A DNA stretch of 64,000 nt from Brachybacterium sp. FME24 (GCF_014897705.1 NZ_JABUXV010000004.1:124001-188000), one strand, 5' to 3'. Shown: positions 1 through 8,964, counted from the first letter of the stretch. Program-made: numbers and translations. Notes: generated by a model from the letters alone, not told the origin.

Positions 1-1233
1 GCCGGGCTGTTCCGCCAGGGCACCTTCGCCGCCATGGGTCTCGGGCTGCTGGTGGTCGCCGCGTGCCTCCCACCCAGCTTCTATCGCAGGGCGGCGTGGC
101 CGCTGCTCGGACTCGGACTCGCCCTGCAGTGCCTGGTGTTCGTGCCCGGGCTGGGCGTGGCGGTGGACGGCAACCAGAACTGGATCCGTATCGCGGGTCA
201 GACCCTCCAGCCCTCGGAGTTCCTCAAGCTCGCGCTCGCGGTATGGCTGGGAGCGCTCCTGGCCACCAAGAGATCGCTCCTGCACAGGCCCGGGCATCTG
301 CTGTTCCCCCTGGTGCCGGGAGCCCTCCTCGCCCTGGGGCTGGTCATGCTCGGCCACGACCTCGGAACCATGATGATCATGGCCATGCTCGTCGCGGGTG
401 CGGTGTGGGTCGCCGGTGTCCCGAGGCGCTGGTTCTTGGTGGTCGGCGCCGCCGGTCTGGTCGGGGTGTTCGCCCTGACGATCACGAGTGCGAACCGCAT
501 GGCGCGCATCGGGAACTGGTTCCACGGGGTCTGCGAAGGGGATTCCTGCTACCAGGCCGATCAGGGTCTCATGGGCCTGGCCGAGGGCGGCTGGTGGGGC
601 GTCGGCCTCGGTGAGTCCCGCCAGAAGTGGGGACGCCTGCCCGCTGCGGAGGACGACTACATCTTCGCGATCATCGGCGAGGAGCTCGGTCTGATCGGGA
701 CCCTGGGTGTGCTCGCCCTGTTCGCCGTCCTCGCCCTGGTCATGTTCCGCATGATCACCCGGATCGATGACCATTTCATGCAGATCACCGTCGCCGGCAT
801 CAGCGCCTGGCTGCTCGGCCAGGCCTTCGTGAACATGATGGTGGTCACGGGGCTCCTTCCCGTGATCGGTGTGCCGTTGCCCTTCATCTCCTCGGGCGGC
901 TCCGCCCTGCTCGCCTCCATGGCGGCGCTCGGCGTGCTGATTTCCTTCGCGCGCCGGGAACCCGGCGCCCCCGAGGCGATCAGCGCCCGCATCGGCTCGG
1001 TCCGACGCTCGATCAGCGTGCTGCCTGCCCCACGCGACGCGACCGGTCCGGCACAGAAGGCCCGAAAGACTCAGAAGGCTCAGAAGGCTCAGAAGGCTCA
1101 GAAGGCTCAGAAGACCCAGAAGACCCAGAAGGCTCAGAAGGCTCAGAAGACCCAGAAGTCCAGCAAGCCGTCGACGACGACCCGACGCAGCTCGACCGGC
1201 CGAACCACTTCCTCCTCGCGAAGGACCCGATGA
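1..1233 (+). CDS. ftsW: FtsW, SEDS-family septal peptidoglycan glycosyltransferase (5' end cut by window)
   Basis: The frame is open from base 1, so the start lies outside the window and about 410 C-terminal residues are visible. SEDS proteins polymerise lipid II into septal glycan with a partner class B PBP in the cytoplasmic membrane. Family signs are several hydrophobic segments, the loop AEDDYIFAIIGEELG with the acidic residues typical of SEDS enzymes, and the signature VPLPFISSGGSA near the last membrane segment. The cytosolic C-terminus is unusual: after about residue 350 it becomes a Gln-Lys-Ala/Thr repeat and then a Ser/Thr/Arg-rich tail. The stop overlaps the murG start by 4 bases (ATGA), so the two are probably translationally coupled. 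RodA is the alternative, but the dcw position before murG argues for FtsW. Confidence 0.95.
   Translation, partial: AGLFRQGTFAAMGLGLLVVAACLPPSFYRRAAWPLLGLGLALQCLVFVPGLGVAVDGNQNWIRIAGQTLQPSEFLKLALAVWLGALLATKRSLLHRPGHLLFPLVPGALLALGLVMLGHDLGTMMIMAMLVAGAVWVAGVPRRWFLVVGAAGLVGVFALTITSANRMARIGNWFHGVCEGDSCYQADQGLMGLAEGGWWGVGLGESRQKWGRLPAAEDDYIFAIIGEELGLIGTLGVLALFAVLALVMFRMITRIDDHFMQITVAGISAWLLGQAFVNMMVVTGLLPVIGVPLPFISSGGSALLASMAALGVLISFARREPGAPEAISARIGSVRRSISVLPAPRDATGPAQKARKTQKAQKAQKAQKAQKTQKTQKAQKAQKTQKSSKPSTTTRRSSTGRTTSSSRRTR
1054..1158 (+). repeat. In-frame 9-bp tandem repeat coding Gln-Lys-(Ala/Thr)
   Basis: Eleven full 9-base units and a partial twelfth run head to tail, mostly cagaaggct or cagaagacc, in the frame of ftsW. 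They encode repeated QKA and QKT triplets with one divergent early unit (RKT). Because the unit is a multiple of three, gain or loss of units would change tail length without breaking the frame. Confidence 0.95.
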
Positions 1234-2360
1234 CCACGTCCACCCCGCCCCGCATCCTTCTGGCAGGGGGCGGCAGCGCCGGCCACGTGTCTCCGCTGCT
1301 CGCCACCGCCGCACAGATCAGCCGTCGTGCCCCCGGCGCCGAAGTGCTCATCCTGGGGACCCCGGACGGCCTGGAGGCGGACCTCGTGCCCGCGGCCGGC
1401 TACGAACTGCTGACCATCGAGAAGGTCCCGTTCCCGCGCCGGCCCGACAGCGCGGCCCTGCGCTTCCCGCTGAGGTTCGCCGGCACGCTCCGCGAGGTGC
1501 GCTCGATCCTGCGTGACCGCGAGATCGATGTCGTCGCCGGCTTCGGCGGATACGTCTGCCCGCCGGCCTACCTCGCGGCCTTCTCGGCACGGTCGCCCGT
1601 GGTGGTGCACGAGGCGAACCGACGACCGGGCCTGGCGAACCGGCTCGGCTCACGCCGCGCGGCCGCGGTGCTCACCGCTTTCGACGCCTCCAGCCTGCCC
1701 GGAGCCCGCCGGATCGGGATGCCGATGCGCGATGGCATCGCCCACCTGGATCGCGGTGCCCGTCGCCGTGAGGCGCTGGCGGGCTTCGGACTCGATCCCG
1801 CCCGTCCGGTGCTGCTGGCCACCGGTGGATCCCTGGGCGCCCAACGGATGAACGCCGCCGTCGCCGAAGCCGCCGAGAGCTTCACCGAGGCCGGGGCCCA
1901 GATCCTCCATGTCACCGGCCGCGGCAAGGCCGAGGGCCTCCGCAGCCACCCCGGGTACTGCGTGGTCGAGTACGTCAGCGCCATGGAGGACGCCTACGCC
2001 GCCGCCGATCTCGCCCTGACCCGCTCCGGGGCCGGCACCGTCTGCGAGCTGACCGCCGTCGGTCTGCCCGCCGTCCTGGTCCCGCTGCCGATCGGCAACG
2101 GCGAACAGGCGCTCAATGGTCAGGACGTCGTGGCCGCTGGTGGTGCGCTGATGGTGGCCGATGCCGACCTCGACGCCACCTACCTGCGCACCCAGGTGCT
2201 GCCGCTGCTCCAGGATCCAGCTCGCCGGGAGTCGATGGCCGACGCGGCCCGAACCTTCGGGATCAGCGACGCCGCCGAGGTGATGGCCGACATCGTGACC
2301 GGAGTCGCACGCCGAGGCCGACCCGATCGCGGCGACCAGCCGACTACGGTGGCCCCATGA
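1230..2360 (+). CDS. murG: MurG, UDP-GlcNAc:lipid I N-acetylglucosaminyltransferase
   Basis: MurG adds GlcNAc to undecaprenyl-diphosphoryl-MurNAc-pentapeptide (lipid I) to make lipid II at the inner membrane face. The protein has 376 residues, a normal family length. The N-terminal Rossmann domain carries the glycine loop GGGSAGHV at residues 13-20. A second glycine loop, ATGGSLGAQRMN, lies near residue 200. The C-terminal donor-binding half carries the TRSGAGTVCEL stretch and the LPIGNGEQ motif. The ATG lies in the ATGA overlap with the ftsW stop, and the next gene starts in the same way, so murG sits in a tightly coupled operon of late peptidoglycan synthesis. Confidence 0.97.
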   Translation: MTTSTPPRILLAGGGSAGHVSPLLATAAQISRRAPGAEVLILGTPDGLEADLVPAAGYELLTIEKVPFPRRPDSAALRFPLRFAGTLREVRSILRDREIDVVAGFGGYVCPPAYLAAFSARSPVVVHEANRRPGLANRLGSRRAAAVLTAFDASSLPGARRIGMPMRDGIAHLDRGARRREALAGFGLDPARPVLLATGGSLGAQRMNAAVAEAAESFTEAGAQILHVTGRGKAEGLRSHPGYCVVEYVSAMEDAYAAADLALTRSGAGTVCELTAVGLPAVLVPLPIGNGEQALNGQDVVAAGGALMVADADLDATYLRTQVLPLLQDPARRESMADAARTFGISDAAEVMADIVTGVARRGRPDRGDQPTTVAP

Positions 2361-3892
2361 GCTCCGCTGCAGCCCCGGCCGGCCCGTCCGAGCAGCGCGT
2401 GCCGCGGACGATCCTGCGGCCCGGAGACGTCATCACCCGCAGCGCCTGGCCCACAGACCGTGAGGTCCGCTCGCTCCACGTGATCCGCATCGGCGGCGCA
2501 GGAATGTCCGCTGTCGGCCGCCTCGCACTGGAGGCCGGTCTGGCCGTGAGCGGGTCCGACTCGCAGGACGGGCAGTTCATCGCACCGCTGCGCGCGGCCG
2601 GCGCTCGCATCGGGATCGGCTTCGACGCTGCGCTGCTGGCCGACGACGTCGACGTGGTGGTGGTCTCCACGGCGGTCCGGGCCGATAATCCCGAGGTGAT
2701 CGCAGCCCAGGAGCGGGGGGTCCCCGTCGTCCACCGCGCCGCGGCGCTCGCCGGTCTGCTCGGCGGGCGTGACCAGGTCGCCGTGGCCGGCACGCACGGG
2801 AAGACCTCCACGACCGGCCTGGCCGTCACGGCGCTGCGCGGCGCCGGACTGGACCCCGCCTGGGCCCTCGGTGCCGCCGTCCCGGATCTGGGACGCAATG
2901 CCGGTTTCGGAGCCGACCCGGCGATCGCTGTCGCGGGGGCAGAGGCCGCCGGGGGCATCGCGGTGATCGAGGCCGACGAGTCCGACGGCTCCTTCCTCGC
3001 CTTCAGTCCCCGAGCGCTCGTGGTCACCAACCTCGAACCTGATCACCTCGACTTCCACGGTGACGCCGAGACCCTCACCGCCGGCTTCGACGCACTGACC
3101 GAGCAGATCGCCCCCGGCGGTCAGCTCGTGGTGTGCGCGGATGACCCCGGCGCTCGCGACCTGGGCCGGAGAGCGGCGCAGCGCGGAGTCCTCGTGAGCA
3201 CCTACGGCACTGGTGCCGACGCCGACTGGCAGATCCTCTCCGAGCGCGGAGGTGCCGGGGGCGTGGAGATCGAGCTCAGGACCCCTCGGGGCCACCTGAC
3301 CGCGCAGCTCTCCGTCGCCGGCCACCACAACGTGCTCAACGCCCTCGGCGCTCTGGCGGCCACCAGCGCCGCCGCACCGGAGGTCGAGGTCGCAGCACTC
3401 GCCGCAGGCCTGGCCGCCTTCACCGGCGCCTCGCGACGCTTCGACGTCGCCGGAGTCGCCGGGGGCGTGACCGTCGTCGACGACTACGCCCACCACCCCC
3501 GGGAGGTCTCGGCGATCATCGCCGCGGCGCGAGGCATCACCGAGGCGCAGTCCAGCGGTGGCCGGGTGCTGGTCGTCTTCCAGCCGCACCTGTTCTCCCG
3601 CACCAGGGATTTCGCCCATGACTTCGCTGCGGCGCTCGCGACCGCGGACCACGCCTGGGTGATGCCGGTCTACGCGGCCCGGGAGGACCCGGACCCGAGC
3701 ACCGATGCCCGCACCATCACCGACCACGCCCCGGGGGAGAACGTGCATCCCCTGGTCGACGGCGACCAGGTCGCGACCCGGGTCCGCGACGCAGCGCGCC
3801 CCGGCGACCTGGTGCTCATGCTCGGCGCCGGCGATATCGTCGAGACCACGCCCGCCGTGATGGCGGTCCTGGACGCTCCGCAGGACGCCTGA
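2357..3892 (+). CDS. murC: MurC, UDP-N-acetylmuramate--L-alanine ligase
   Basis: This ATP-dependent cytoplasmic ligase adds L-Ala to UDP-MurNAc, the first step of stem-peptide assembly. It has 511 residues. Visible Mur-ligase features are the N-terminal Rossmann loop IGGAGMSAVG, the P-loop GTHGKTST near residue 145, the EADESDGSF and EPDHLDFHG stretches of the central domain, and the C-terminal DDYAHHPREV motif. The start codon overlaps the murG stop (ATGA). A TACGGT box at 2345-2350 lies exactly 6 bases before the ATG, so a leaderless internal promoter may supplement read-through from upstream. The N-terminal 25 residues or so precede the conserved core. Confidence 0.97.
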   Translation: MSSAAAPAGPSEQRVPRTILRPGDVITRSAWPTDREVRSLHVIRIGGAGMSAVGRLALEAGLAVSGSDSQDGQFIAPLRAAGARIGIGFDAALLADDVDVVVVSTAVRADNPEVIAAQERGVPVVHRAAALAGLLGGRDQVAVAGTHGKTSTTGLAVTALRGAGLDPAWALGAAVPDLGRNAGFGADPAIAVAGAEAAGGIAVIEADESDGSFLAFSPRALVVTNLEPDHLDFHGDAETLTAGFDALTEQIAPGGQLVVCADDPGARDLGRRAAQRGVLVSTYGTGADADWQILSERGGAGGVEIELRTPRGHLTAQLSVAGHHNVLNALGALAATSAAAPEVEVAALAAGLAAFTGASRRFDVAGVAGGVTVVDDYAHHPREVSAIIAAARGITEAQSSGGRVLVVFQPHLFSRTRDFAHDFAAALATADHAWVMPVYAAREDPDPSTDARTITDHAPGENVHPLVDGDQVATRVRDAARPGDLVLMLGAGDIVETTPAVMAVLDAPQDA

Positions 3893-4890
3893 TGGCTCGC
3901 CGCCCTTCGACCCCGCACCCGACCCCTCGACGCCGTTCGCCGGCCCCGCCGCGCCGGAGCGCACCGGCGCTGCGAAGCACGGGCTCCCCTGCGTCGACCT
4001 CGCCGGCCAGCCCGGCTCCGTCCCCTCGCCCCGAGCAGTCGCAGCCGTCGACTGCGCGCTCCACGCGCACACGGAGCGCCGCTGTCGGTCGCCCGGACCC
4101 GGCCTCCGCGGTCGCTGCTGCGGCCGCGCCCGATGCCGACGAGGGCGGCCGCATCGTCCAGGCCGCCGGCCGTTTCCGCGCGCTGGTCTCCGGGCGACCC
4201 TGGCGTCGACGCCGGCGCGCGATCATCGCGGGCGCCATGGCGATAGTGCTCGTGCTCGTCGCAGGGCTCATCACCGCGATCTTCCTGCCGTCCCTCCAAC
4301 TCCAGCAGGTCACCGTCGCGGGCCTCGGCTACGTCGAGGAGGAGACGGTGCGGGAATCCGTCGAGCAGTACCGCGGCGACAGCGTGGTGCTGCTGCCGAC
4401 CTCCGGTATCGCCGAAGACGTCGGGGCCGTTCCTGGTGTGCACAGCGTCGAGGTGGAGCGGGACTGGCCTGACGGCGTCCGCGTCACGGTGACCGAGGAG
4501 CCCCCGGTCGCACTGCTGACCAAGACCGATGGGACCACTTCCGTGGTCGATGCCCAGGGTCAGGAGCTGCCCGCCGCGGCAGGGGAGGGCGCGAGCCTGG
4601 TGCCGCTGGCCGTCGACGACGGCTCCGCGGATCCCGAGGGCGCCGCCACCGCCATGAGCGAGGTCCTCGCGAGCGTGCCCGATCAACTGCGCGGATCCGT
4701 GCAGGAGGTGGCCGCCTCGAGCGCGAGCGACGTGCGACTGGTCCTCGGCCTCGAGGACGGCGGCACCAAGAGCGTCGTGTGGGGAGACTCCGACGACGCG
4801 GAGCTCAAGGCCGAGGTGGTCCAGGCTCTCATCGCGGAGCCCGGGACCGAGATCGACGTCTCTTCTCCGGTCGCCCCCGTCACTCGGTGA
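3892..4890 (+). CDS. ftsQ: FtsQ/DivIB cell division protein
   Basis: FtsQ is a bitopic divisome scaffold that links early and late division proteins. The 332-residue protein has a long N-terminal cytosolic region (about residues 1-108) rich in Pro, Arg, Ser and Ala, with no visible fold. One membrane segment follows at about 109-133, then a POTRA-type domain (LQQVTVAGLGYVEEETV and following) and the FtsQ beta domain with DWPDGVRVTVTEE. The ATG shares one base with the murC stop. The murC-ftsQ-ftsZ order is standard for actinobacteria, which lack ftsA in this place. The disordered N-terminus is longer than in enteric FtsQ, and long tails of this kind are common in the phylum. Confidence 0.93.
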   Translation: MARRPSTPHPTPRRRSPAPPRRSAPALRSTGSPASTSPASPAPSPRPEQSQPSTARSTRTRSAAVGRPDPASAVAAAAAPDADEGGRIVQAAGRFRALVSGRPWRRRRRAIIAGAMAIVLVLVAGLITAIFLPSLQLQQVTVAGLGYVEEETVRESVEQYRGDSVVLLPTSGIAEDVGAVPGVHSVEVERDWPDGVRVTVTEEPPVALLTKTDGTTSVVDAQGQELPAAAGEGASLVPLAVDDGSADPEGAATAMSEVLASVPDQLRGSVQEVAASSASDVRLVLGLEDGGTKSVVWGDSDDAELKAEVVQALIAEPGTEIDVSSPVAPVTR

Positions 4891-5106
4891 GGCCCCGAAG
4901 CCCTCGGCAGTGAACCTTTCCACCGTGGGAGGGCGACACGCGCCCTTGGTGTTTGCGTGCGAGAGCCTGCGTCCCTAGCGTCAAAGGAAAGAAGAGGTGC
5001 CCCGAAGTCCAAACCTCGAGTCGAGGTTGAGGGTTTCGGTAGTCCGTGACCAGGCGCGACGCAGTCCCTTCTTCGCAGCTGAACCACAAGAGCAAGGACC
5101 CAAATC
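4891..5106 (+). promoter_or_regulatory. ftsQ-ftsZ intergenic region with probable ftsZ promoters
   Basis: This 216-bp gap is the only large break inside the dcw cluster and presumably holds dedicated ftsZ promoters. A weak candidate is TTTGCG at 4952-4957, 18 bases before TAGCGT at 4976-4981. Downstream lies a nested palindrome listed separately. The ribosome-binding candidate is the AAGGACC stretch about 10 bases before the GTG start. I see no ORF in it. The promoter assignment is inference from weak boxes. Confidence 0.5.
5002..5039. promoter_or_regulatory. Nested palindrome in the ftsZ leader
   Basis: A perfect 8-1-8 inverted repeat (arms AACCTCGA and TCGAGGTT) occupies 5012-5028. It is flanked by a second complementary pair, CCGAA at 5002-5006 and TTCGG at 5035-5039. 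It lies 68-105 bases before the ftsZ start, after the best promoter candidate. It could be a dimer-binding operator or an RNA hairpin in the 5' leader; the sequence alone does not decide. Confidence 0.6.
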
Positions 5107-6480
5107 GTGGCCGGAACCCAGATCTCCCTAGCAGTCATCAAGGTCGTCGGCGTCGGCGGTGGAGGTGTCAACGCTGTCAATCGCATGATCGAGTCCGGCC
5201 TGAAGGGCGTCGAGTTCATCGCGATCAACACCGACGCGCAGGCACTGCTGATGTCCGACGCGGACGTCAAGCTCGACGTCGGCAAGGAGATCACCCGTGG
5301 TCTCGGCGCCGGTGCCGATCCCGAGGTCGGCAAGCGCGCCACCGAGGACCACGCCGAGGAGATCGAAGAGGTCCTCCGCGGTGCGGACATGGTCTTCGTG
5401 ACCGCCGGCGAAGGCGGCGGCACCGGCACCGGCGGTGCCCCCGTGGTCGCCAAGATCGCCCGCAGCCTCGGCGCGCTGACCATCGGCGTGGTCACCCGCC
5501 CCTTCACCTTCGAGGGCCGCCGCCGCTCCACGCAGGCCGAGTCCGGCATCGCCGGCCTCCAGGCCGAGGTGGACACCCTCATCGTCATCCCGAACGATCG
5601 CCTGCTGTCCATCGCGGACAAGCAGGTCTCCATGCTGGACGCCTTCAAGTCCGCGGACCAGGTGCTGCTCTCCGGTGTCCAGGGCATCACGGACCTGATC
5701 ACCACCCCGGGCCTGATCAACCTCGACTTCGCCGACGTGAAGTCGGTCATGCAGGGTGCTGGCAGTGCGCTCATGGGTATCGGCTCCGCCCGGGGTGAGG
5801 ACCGCGCTCTGCAGGCCGCCGAGCTCGCGGTCTCCAGCCCGCTGCTGGAGGCCTCGATCGATGGCGCCTACGGTGTGCTGCTGTCCATCCAGGGCGGCAG
5901 CGACCTGGGCCTGTACGAGGTCTCCGAGGCGGCCCGTCTGGTCCAGGAGGCCGCTCACCCGGACGCGAACATCATCTTCGGTTCGGTCATCGACGACGCC
6001 CTGGGCGACGAGGTGCGGGTGACCGTCATCGCCGCCGGCTTCGAGAGCGGCGGCCCGTCCCCGCTCCAGGAGCCCCCGCGTCAGGCCGCCCGCCCGGAGC
6101 CGATCCCGGCTCCGCGCGCCTCTTCCCAGGAGCACCGCTCGACGAGCGGCAGCACGCAGCCGCGTCCGGTCGGTGCGGGCGCGGGTGCTTCCGGGGCCCC
6201 CGGGGCCTGGGGCCTGCCGCAGCAGACCTTCTCGCCGTCCCGCCAGGGCTCGACCGAGCCGGAGACGGAGGTGCTCGAGTCCACCGAGGCCGACCAGGAG
6301 CAGTACCAGCAGGGTCAGCAGGGTCAGCCCGGCCAGCAGGGCTGGAATGCGCCGCAGCAGGCGCAGAACCCGCCGCAGCCCGCCCCCCGCGCTCCGGAGC
6401 AGGAGCCCGCCCGGCCCCCGCACATCGAGGAGCCGCCGTCCGACGATGACGATCTCGACCTGCCGTCGTTCCTGAAGTGA
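5107..6480 (+). CDS. ftsZ: FtsZ, tubulin-like cell division GTPase
   Basis: FtsZ polymerises into the Z ring that organises the divisome. The 457-residue protein starts at a GTG placed so that the N-terminus reads [19 protein letters not shown], matching actinobacterial FtsZ. The tubulin signature GGGTGTG is at residues 103-109, and the T7 region [11 protein letters not shown] is present. The globular domain ends near residue 320. A long Pro/Gln/Ala-rich linker follows (about 320-440, with a dense Gln-Gly stretch). The C-terminal peptide [12 protein letters not shown] should bind SepF, encoded 0.9 kb downstream. The stop overlaps the pgeF start (GTGA). Only the length and Gln-richness of the linker are notable. 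Confidence 0.98.
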   Translation: MAGTQISLAVIKVVGVGGGGVNAVNRMIESGLKGVEFIAINTDAQALLMSDADVKLDVGKEITRGLGAGADPEVGKRATEDHAEEIEEVLRGADMVFVTAGEGGGTGTGGAPVVAKIARSLGALTIGVVTRPFTFEGRRRSTQAESGIAGLQAEVDTLIVIPNDRLLSIADKQVSMLDAFKSADQVLLSGVQGITDLITTPGLINLDFADVKSVMQGAGSALMGIGSARGEDRALQAAELAVSSPLLEASIDGAYGVLLSIQGGSDLGLYEVSEAARLVQEAAHPDANIIFGSVIDDALGDEVRVTVIAAGFESGGPSPLQEPPRQAARPEPIPAPRASSQEHRSTSGSTQPRPVGAGAGASGAPGAWGLPQQTFSPSRQGSTEPETEVLESTEADQEQYQQGQQGQPGQQGWNAPQQAQNPPQPAPRAPEQEPARPPHIEEPPSDDDDLDLPSFLK

Positions 6481-7211
6481 CATCGGATCTCCCAGCACGG
6501 GCCTCGCGACTTCGCGGGGCCCGCGCCCTGTTCACGGGGCGCGCTGGGGGAGTGGGTGCAGGCGACTTCGCGGCACTCAACCTCGCGCGCCACGTCGGCG
6601 ACGACGAGCCGGACGTCGAGCGCAACCGAGAGCTGGTCGCGGAGGAGATCGGCGTCCCCCTGGTGTTCGTCGAGCAGGTCCATTCGGCGACAGTGCACGT
6701 TCTGCCCGCGACCGGGCAGGTCCCCGTCGTGACGGCGGATGCCATGGTCACCGATCGCTCGGACCTCGCGCTCGCGATCATGGTCGCGGACTGCCTGCCG
6801 GTGCTGCTGTCGGAGGCGAGCGCAGGGCTGATCGCCGTCGCCCACGCCGGTCGTGCTGGTCTGCTCGGAGGAGTCCTCGAGAACACCGTGCGCGCGATGG
6901 TCGAGCTCGGGGCCCGTCCGGCGGATCTGACCGCGAGCATCGGGCCGTCGATCTGCGGTGCCTGCTACGAGGTGCCGGAGACCATGCGTGAGGAGGCCGC
7001 GGCCCTGCTGCCCGCCACCTGGGCCCGCACCCGTCGAGGGACGCCCGCACTGGACCTGCGCGCCGGAGCGGTCGGCGTGCTGGAGGCCGCCGGGATCGCG
7101 AGGGCCTCGATCGACACCGACCATCCCTGCACTTTCGAGGACGAGAACTGCTTCTCCTACCGCCGCCAGGGGCGGACCGGACGGTTCGCAGGAGTGATCC
7201 GGCGGCACTGA
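6477..7211 (+). CDS. pgeF: PgeF/YfiH-family multicopper-like protein (peptidoglycan editing factor / purine nucleoside phosphorylase)
   Basis: The 244-residue product belongs to the DUF152/YfiH family. Members are zinc enzymes with purine nucleoside phosphorylase and adenosine deaminase activity, and PgeF has been linked to keeping D-Ala-containing stem peptides correct. Metal-site residues typical of the family are visible: His in [10 protein letters not shown], Cys in MVADCLPV and His in VAHAGRAG. The C-terminal [13 protein letters not shown] is also typical. The GTG start lies inside the ftsZ stop (GTGA), as in many actinobacteria. The yggS gene, which usually follows, is missing here. The biochemical role in this organism is inferred from the family. 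Confidence 0.9.
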   Translation: MTSDLPARASRLRGARALFTGRAGGVGAGDFAALNLARHVGDDEPDVERNRELVAEEIGVPLVFVEQVHSATVHVLPATGQVPVVTADAMVTDRSDLALAIMVADCLPVLLSEASAGLIAVAHAGRAGLLGGVLENTVRAMVELGARPADLTASIGPSICGACYEVPETMREEAAALLPATWARTRRGTPALDLRAGAVGVLEAAGIARASIDTDHPCTFEDENCFSYRRQGRTGRFAGVIRRH

Positions 7212-7370
7212 TCTGGGGCGCCGTGCCCCACGACACGGGTGGCGACACGCCGACGGCCTCCCGGAGTCCCGGAAAACCCTGCGGTACTTTCAAGGAACAA
7301 GGGCTCTCGCGCACTCCCCGTGCTTCCCCGGAGCCCAGGTCAGCGTGTACAACAATCTGGGAGATCTGCG

Positions 7371-7856
7371 ATGGGTAACTGGCGCAATGCCATGGTCGCA
7401 CTCGGCCTCGCCAACGAGGTCGATGACGAATACTACGAGGACGAGCGGGTCCGTCAGGACGACGCCGCCCCGGCTCGCCGCACCGAGCGCGGCCCCGAGC
7501 CCGCACCCGAACGGGAGGCCCAGGTGACCCCGATCCGTCAGCGATCCAACGTCGTGGCCATGGCCCCGGCAGTGGAGGAGTCGATGCACCGCATCACCAC
7601 CATCCATCCGCGTTCCTACAACGACGCGAAGGCGATCGGTGAATCCTTCCGTGACGGTGTCCCCGTCATCGTGAACCTCTCCGACATGCAGGACGGCGAT
7701 GCGAAGCGCATGGTCGACTTCTGCGCCGGACTCGTCTTCGGTCTGCGCGGCAGCATCGAGCGGGTCACCTCCAAGGTCTTCCTGCTCTCACCGGAGTTCG
7801 TCCAGGTCGACGGAGACACCTCTGCCGACGAGGGCAGCTTCTACAACCAGAGCTGA
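7371..7856 (+). CDS. sepF: SepF, FtsZ membrane anchor
   Basis: SepF binds the FtsZ C-terminal peptide and tethers the Z ring to the membrane; actinobacteria without ftsA depend on it. I chose the ATG at 7371 (161 residues) because the protein then begins [20 protein letters not shown], a typical amphipathic SepF N-terminus, and a GGGAG ribosome-binding site sits 7 bases before it. The frame stays open upstream to 7239 without family resemblance. An acidic, Pro-rich linker (about residues 20-60) leads to the folded core from about residue 65, with [19 protein letters not shown] and the [13 protein letters not shown] helix. The preceding 159-bp gap has a TACTTT box at 7285-7290 that may mark a promoter. 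Confidence 0.95.
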   Translation: MGNWRNAMVALGLANEVDDEYYEDERVRQDDAAPARRTERGPEPAPEREAQVTPIRQRSNVVAMAPAVEESMHRITTIHPRSYNDAKAIGESFRDGVPVIVNLSDMQDGDAKRMVDFCAGLVFGLRGSIERVTSKVFLLSPEFVQVDGDTSADEGSFYNQS

Positions 7857-7864
7857 GCGATTCC

Positions 7865-8155
7865 GTGCAGATTATCGCAGGAGTGCTGTACCTCGCAGTA
7901 CTGCTGTACCTGATCGTGCTCATCGCGCGCTTGGTGCTCGAGTGGATCCAGTCCTACGCGCGGGAGTTCCGCCCGAGCGGGCTCGTCCTGGTGCTGTTCG
8001 AGGTCGTCTACACGCTGACCGACCCGCCGGTGAAAGGTCTGCGGCGCTTGATCCCGCCGCTCCGCCTGGGACCTGTGGTCCTCGACCTGAGCCTGATGAT
8101 CCTGCTCGTCGTCGGCTGGATCCTGCTCGCCGTGCTGTCCTCCTTCGCACGCTGA
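7865..8155 (+). CDS. YggT-family small membrane protein
   Basis: The 96-residue product has two hydrophobic stretches, near residues 3-25 and 70-93, separated by a loop with the family-like TDPPVKGLRRLIPPLRLG segment. YggT proteins follow sepF in the dcw cluster of many Gram-positive bacteria and are thought to help place division or membrane proteins, but the mechanism is unsettled. The GTG start lies 8 bases after the sepF stop. Length and position fit the family well. Confidence 0.88.
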   Translation: MQIIAGVLYLAVLLYLIVLIARLVLEWIQSYAREFRPSGLVLVLFEVVYTLTDPPVKGLRRLIPPLRLGPVVLDLSLMILLVVGWILLAVLSSFAR

Positions 8156-8202
8156 CGCCGCGCGACCTCCACCAGCCGTCGTGGGCGACTCCCGACATCC
8201 GC

Positions 8203-8208
8203 TAGGCT
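8203..8208 (+). promoter_or_regulatory. Candidate -10 box for divIVA
   Basis: TAGGCT lies 54 bases before the divIVA start in the 107-bp gap after yggT, with no clear -35. It has the TAnnnT form seen before many genes in this window. A ribosome-binding-like GAGAAGG sits just before the ATG, which would fit a leadered transcript. Confidence 0.4.
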
Positions 8209-8262
8209 GTCGACACCGCGCTCCACGCGCACCACGACCCCAGATTGACGAGAAGGTGACCC

Positions 8263-8964
8263 ATGGCTCTGATGCCCGATGACCTGCTGTCCAAGCGGTT
8301 CACGCCGGTCCGGTTCTCCGAGGGCTATGACATGGACGAGGTGGACAACTACCTCGACAACGACATTCTGCCGCGCCTCCAAGAGCTGATCGACGAGAAC
8401 AACCGACTGACCAAGGAGCTCGAGGAGGCGCACAACCGTCTCGCCGAGTTCGAGTCCGCACCGGCAGCGTCGACCGAGGCTCCTGCGGCCGAGGACGATG
8501 TCGAGACGGACATCGTCGACGAGACCCCGATCTCCGCGGCCGCTGTGCCGGAGGCCGACGCGACGGCGCCCCAGGCCGTCGTCGAAGAGGCCCCCGCCGA
8601 CGAGACCGCTGCGGCGACGCCGACCGCGGCCGAGCAGTCGACCCCGGACCAGTCCGCTGCCGGCATCATCGCCCTGGCGAACCGTCTGCACGACGAGTAC
8701 GTCAAGAACGGCGAGGACGAGCGCGACCGCCTCATCACCGATGCCAACGACGAGCACAAGCGCATCGTCGGCGAGGCGGAGGAGACCTCCCGCTCCACGC
8801 TGGCCGATCTCGAGACCAAGAAGGCCGAGCTCGACAAGACGATCGAGGGCCTGCGCACGTTCGAGCGCGACTACCGCAACCGTCTGCGCAACTACCTCGA
8901 GAACCAGCTCCGCGATCTCGACACGAGCGAGACGCAGGACAAGCAGGCGAACTTCGGTCTGTGA
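8263..8964 (+). CDS. wag31: DivIVA/Wag31 polar growth scaffold
   Basis: Actinobacterial DivIVA (Wag31) assembles at poles and septa and directs cell-wall synthesis. The 233-residue protein opens with the membrane-binding motif RFTPVRFSEGYDMDEVDNYL around residues 12-32. A first coiled coil follows (about 33-65), then an acidic Ala/Glu/Thr-rich linker (about 66-130), then a second coiled coil (about 135-225) rich in Glu, Arg and Lys. Location after yggT and before lspA is standard. The stop overlaps the lspA start (GTGA). Confidence 0.96.
   Translation: MALMPDDLLSKRFTPVRFSEGYDMDEVDNYLDNDILPRLQELIDENNRLTKELEEAHNRLAEFESAPAASTEAPAAEDDVETDIVDETPISAAAVPEADATAPQAVVEEAPADETAAATPTAAEQSTPDQSAAGIIALANRLHDEYVKNGEDERDRLITDANDEHKRIVGEAEETSRSTLADLETKKAELDKTIEGLRTFERDYRNRLRNYLENQLRDLDTSETQDKQANFGL

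Noticed and set aside
2180..4072. Long - strand open frame (630 codons) opposite murC
   Set aside because: Antisense shadow; murC and its neighbours explain the region fully.
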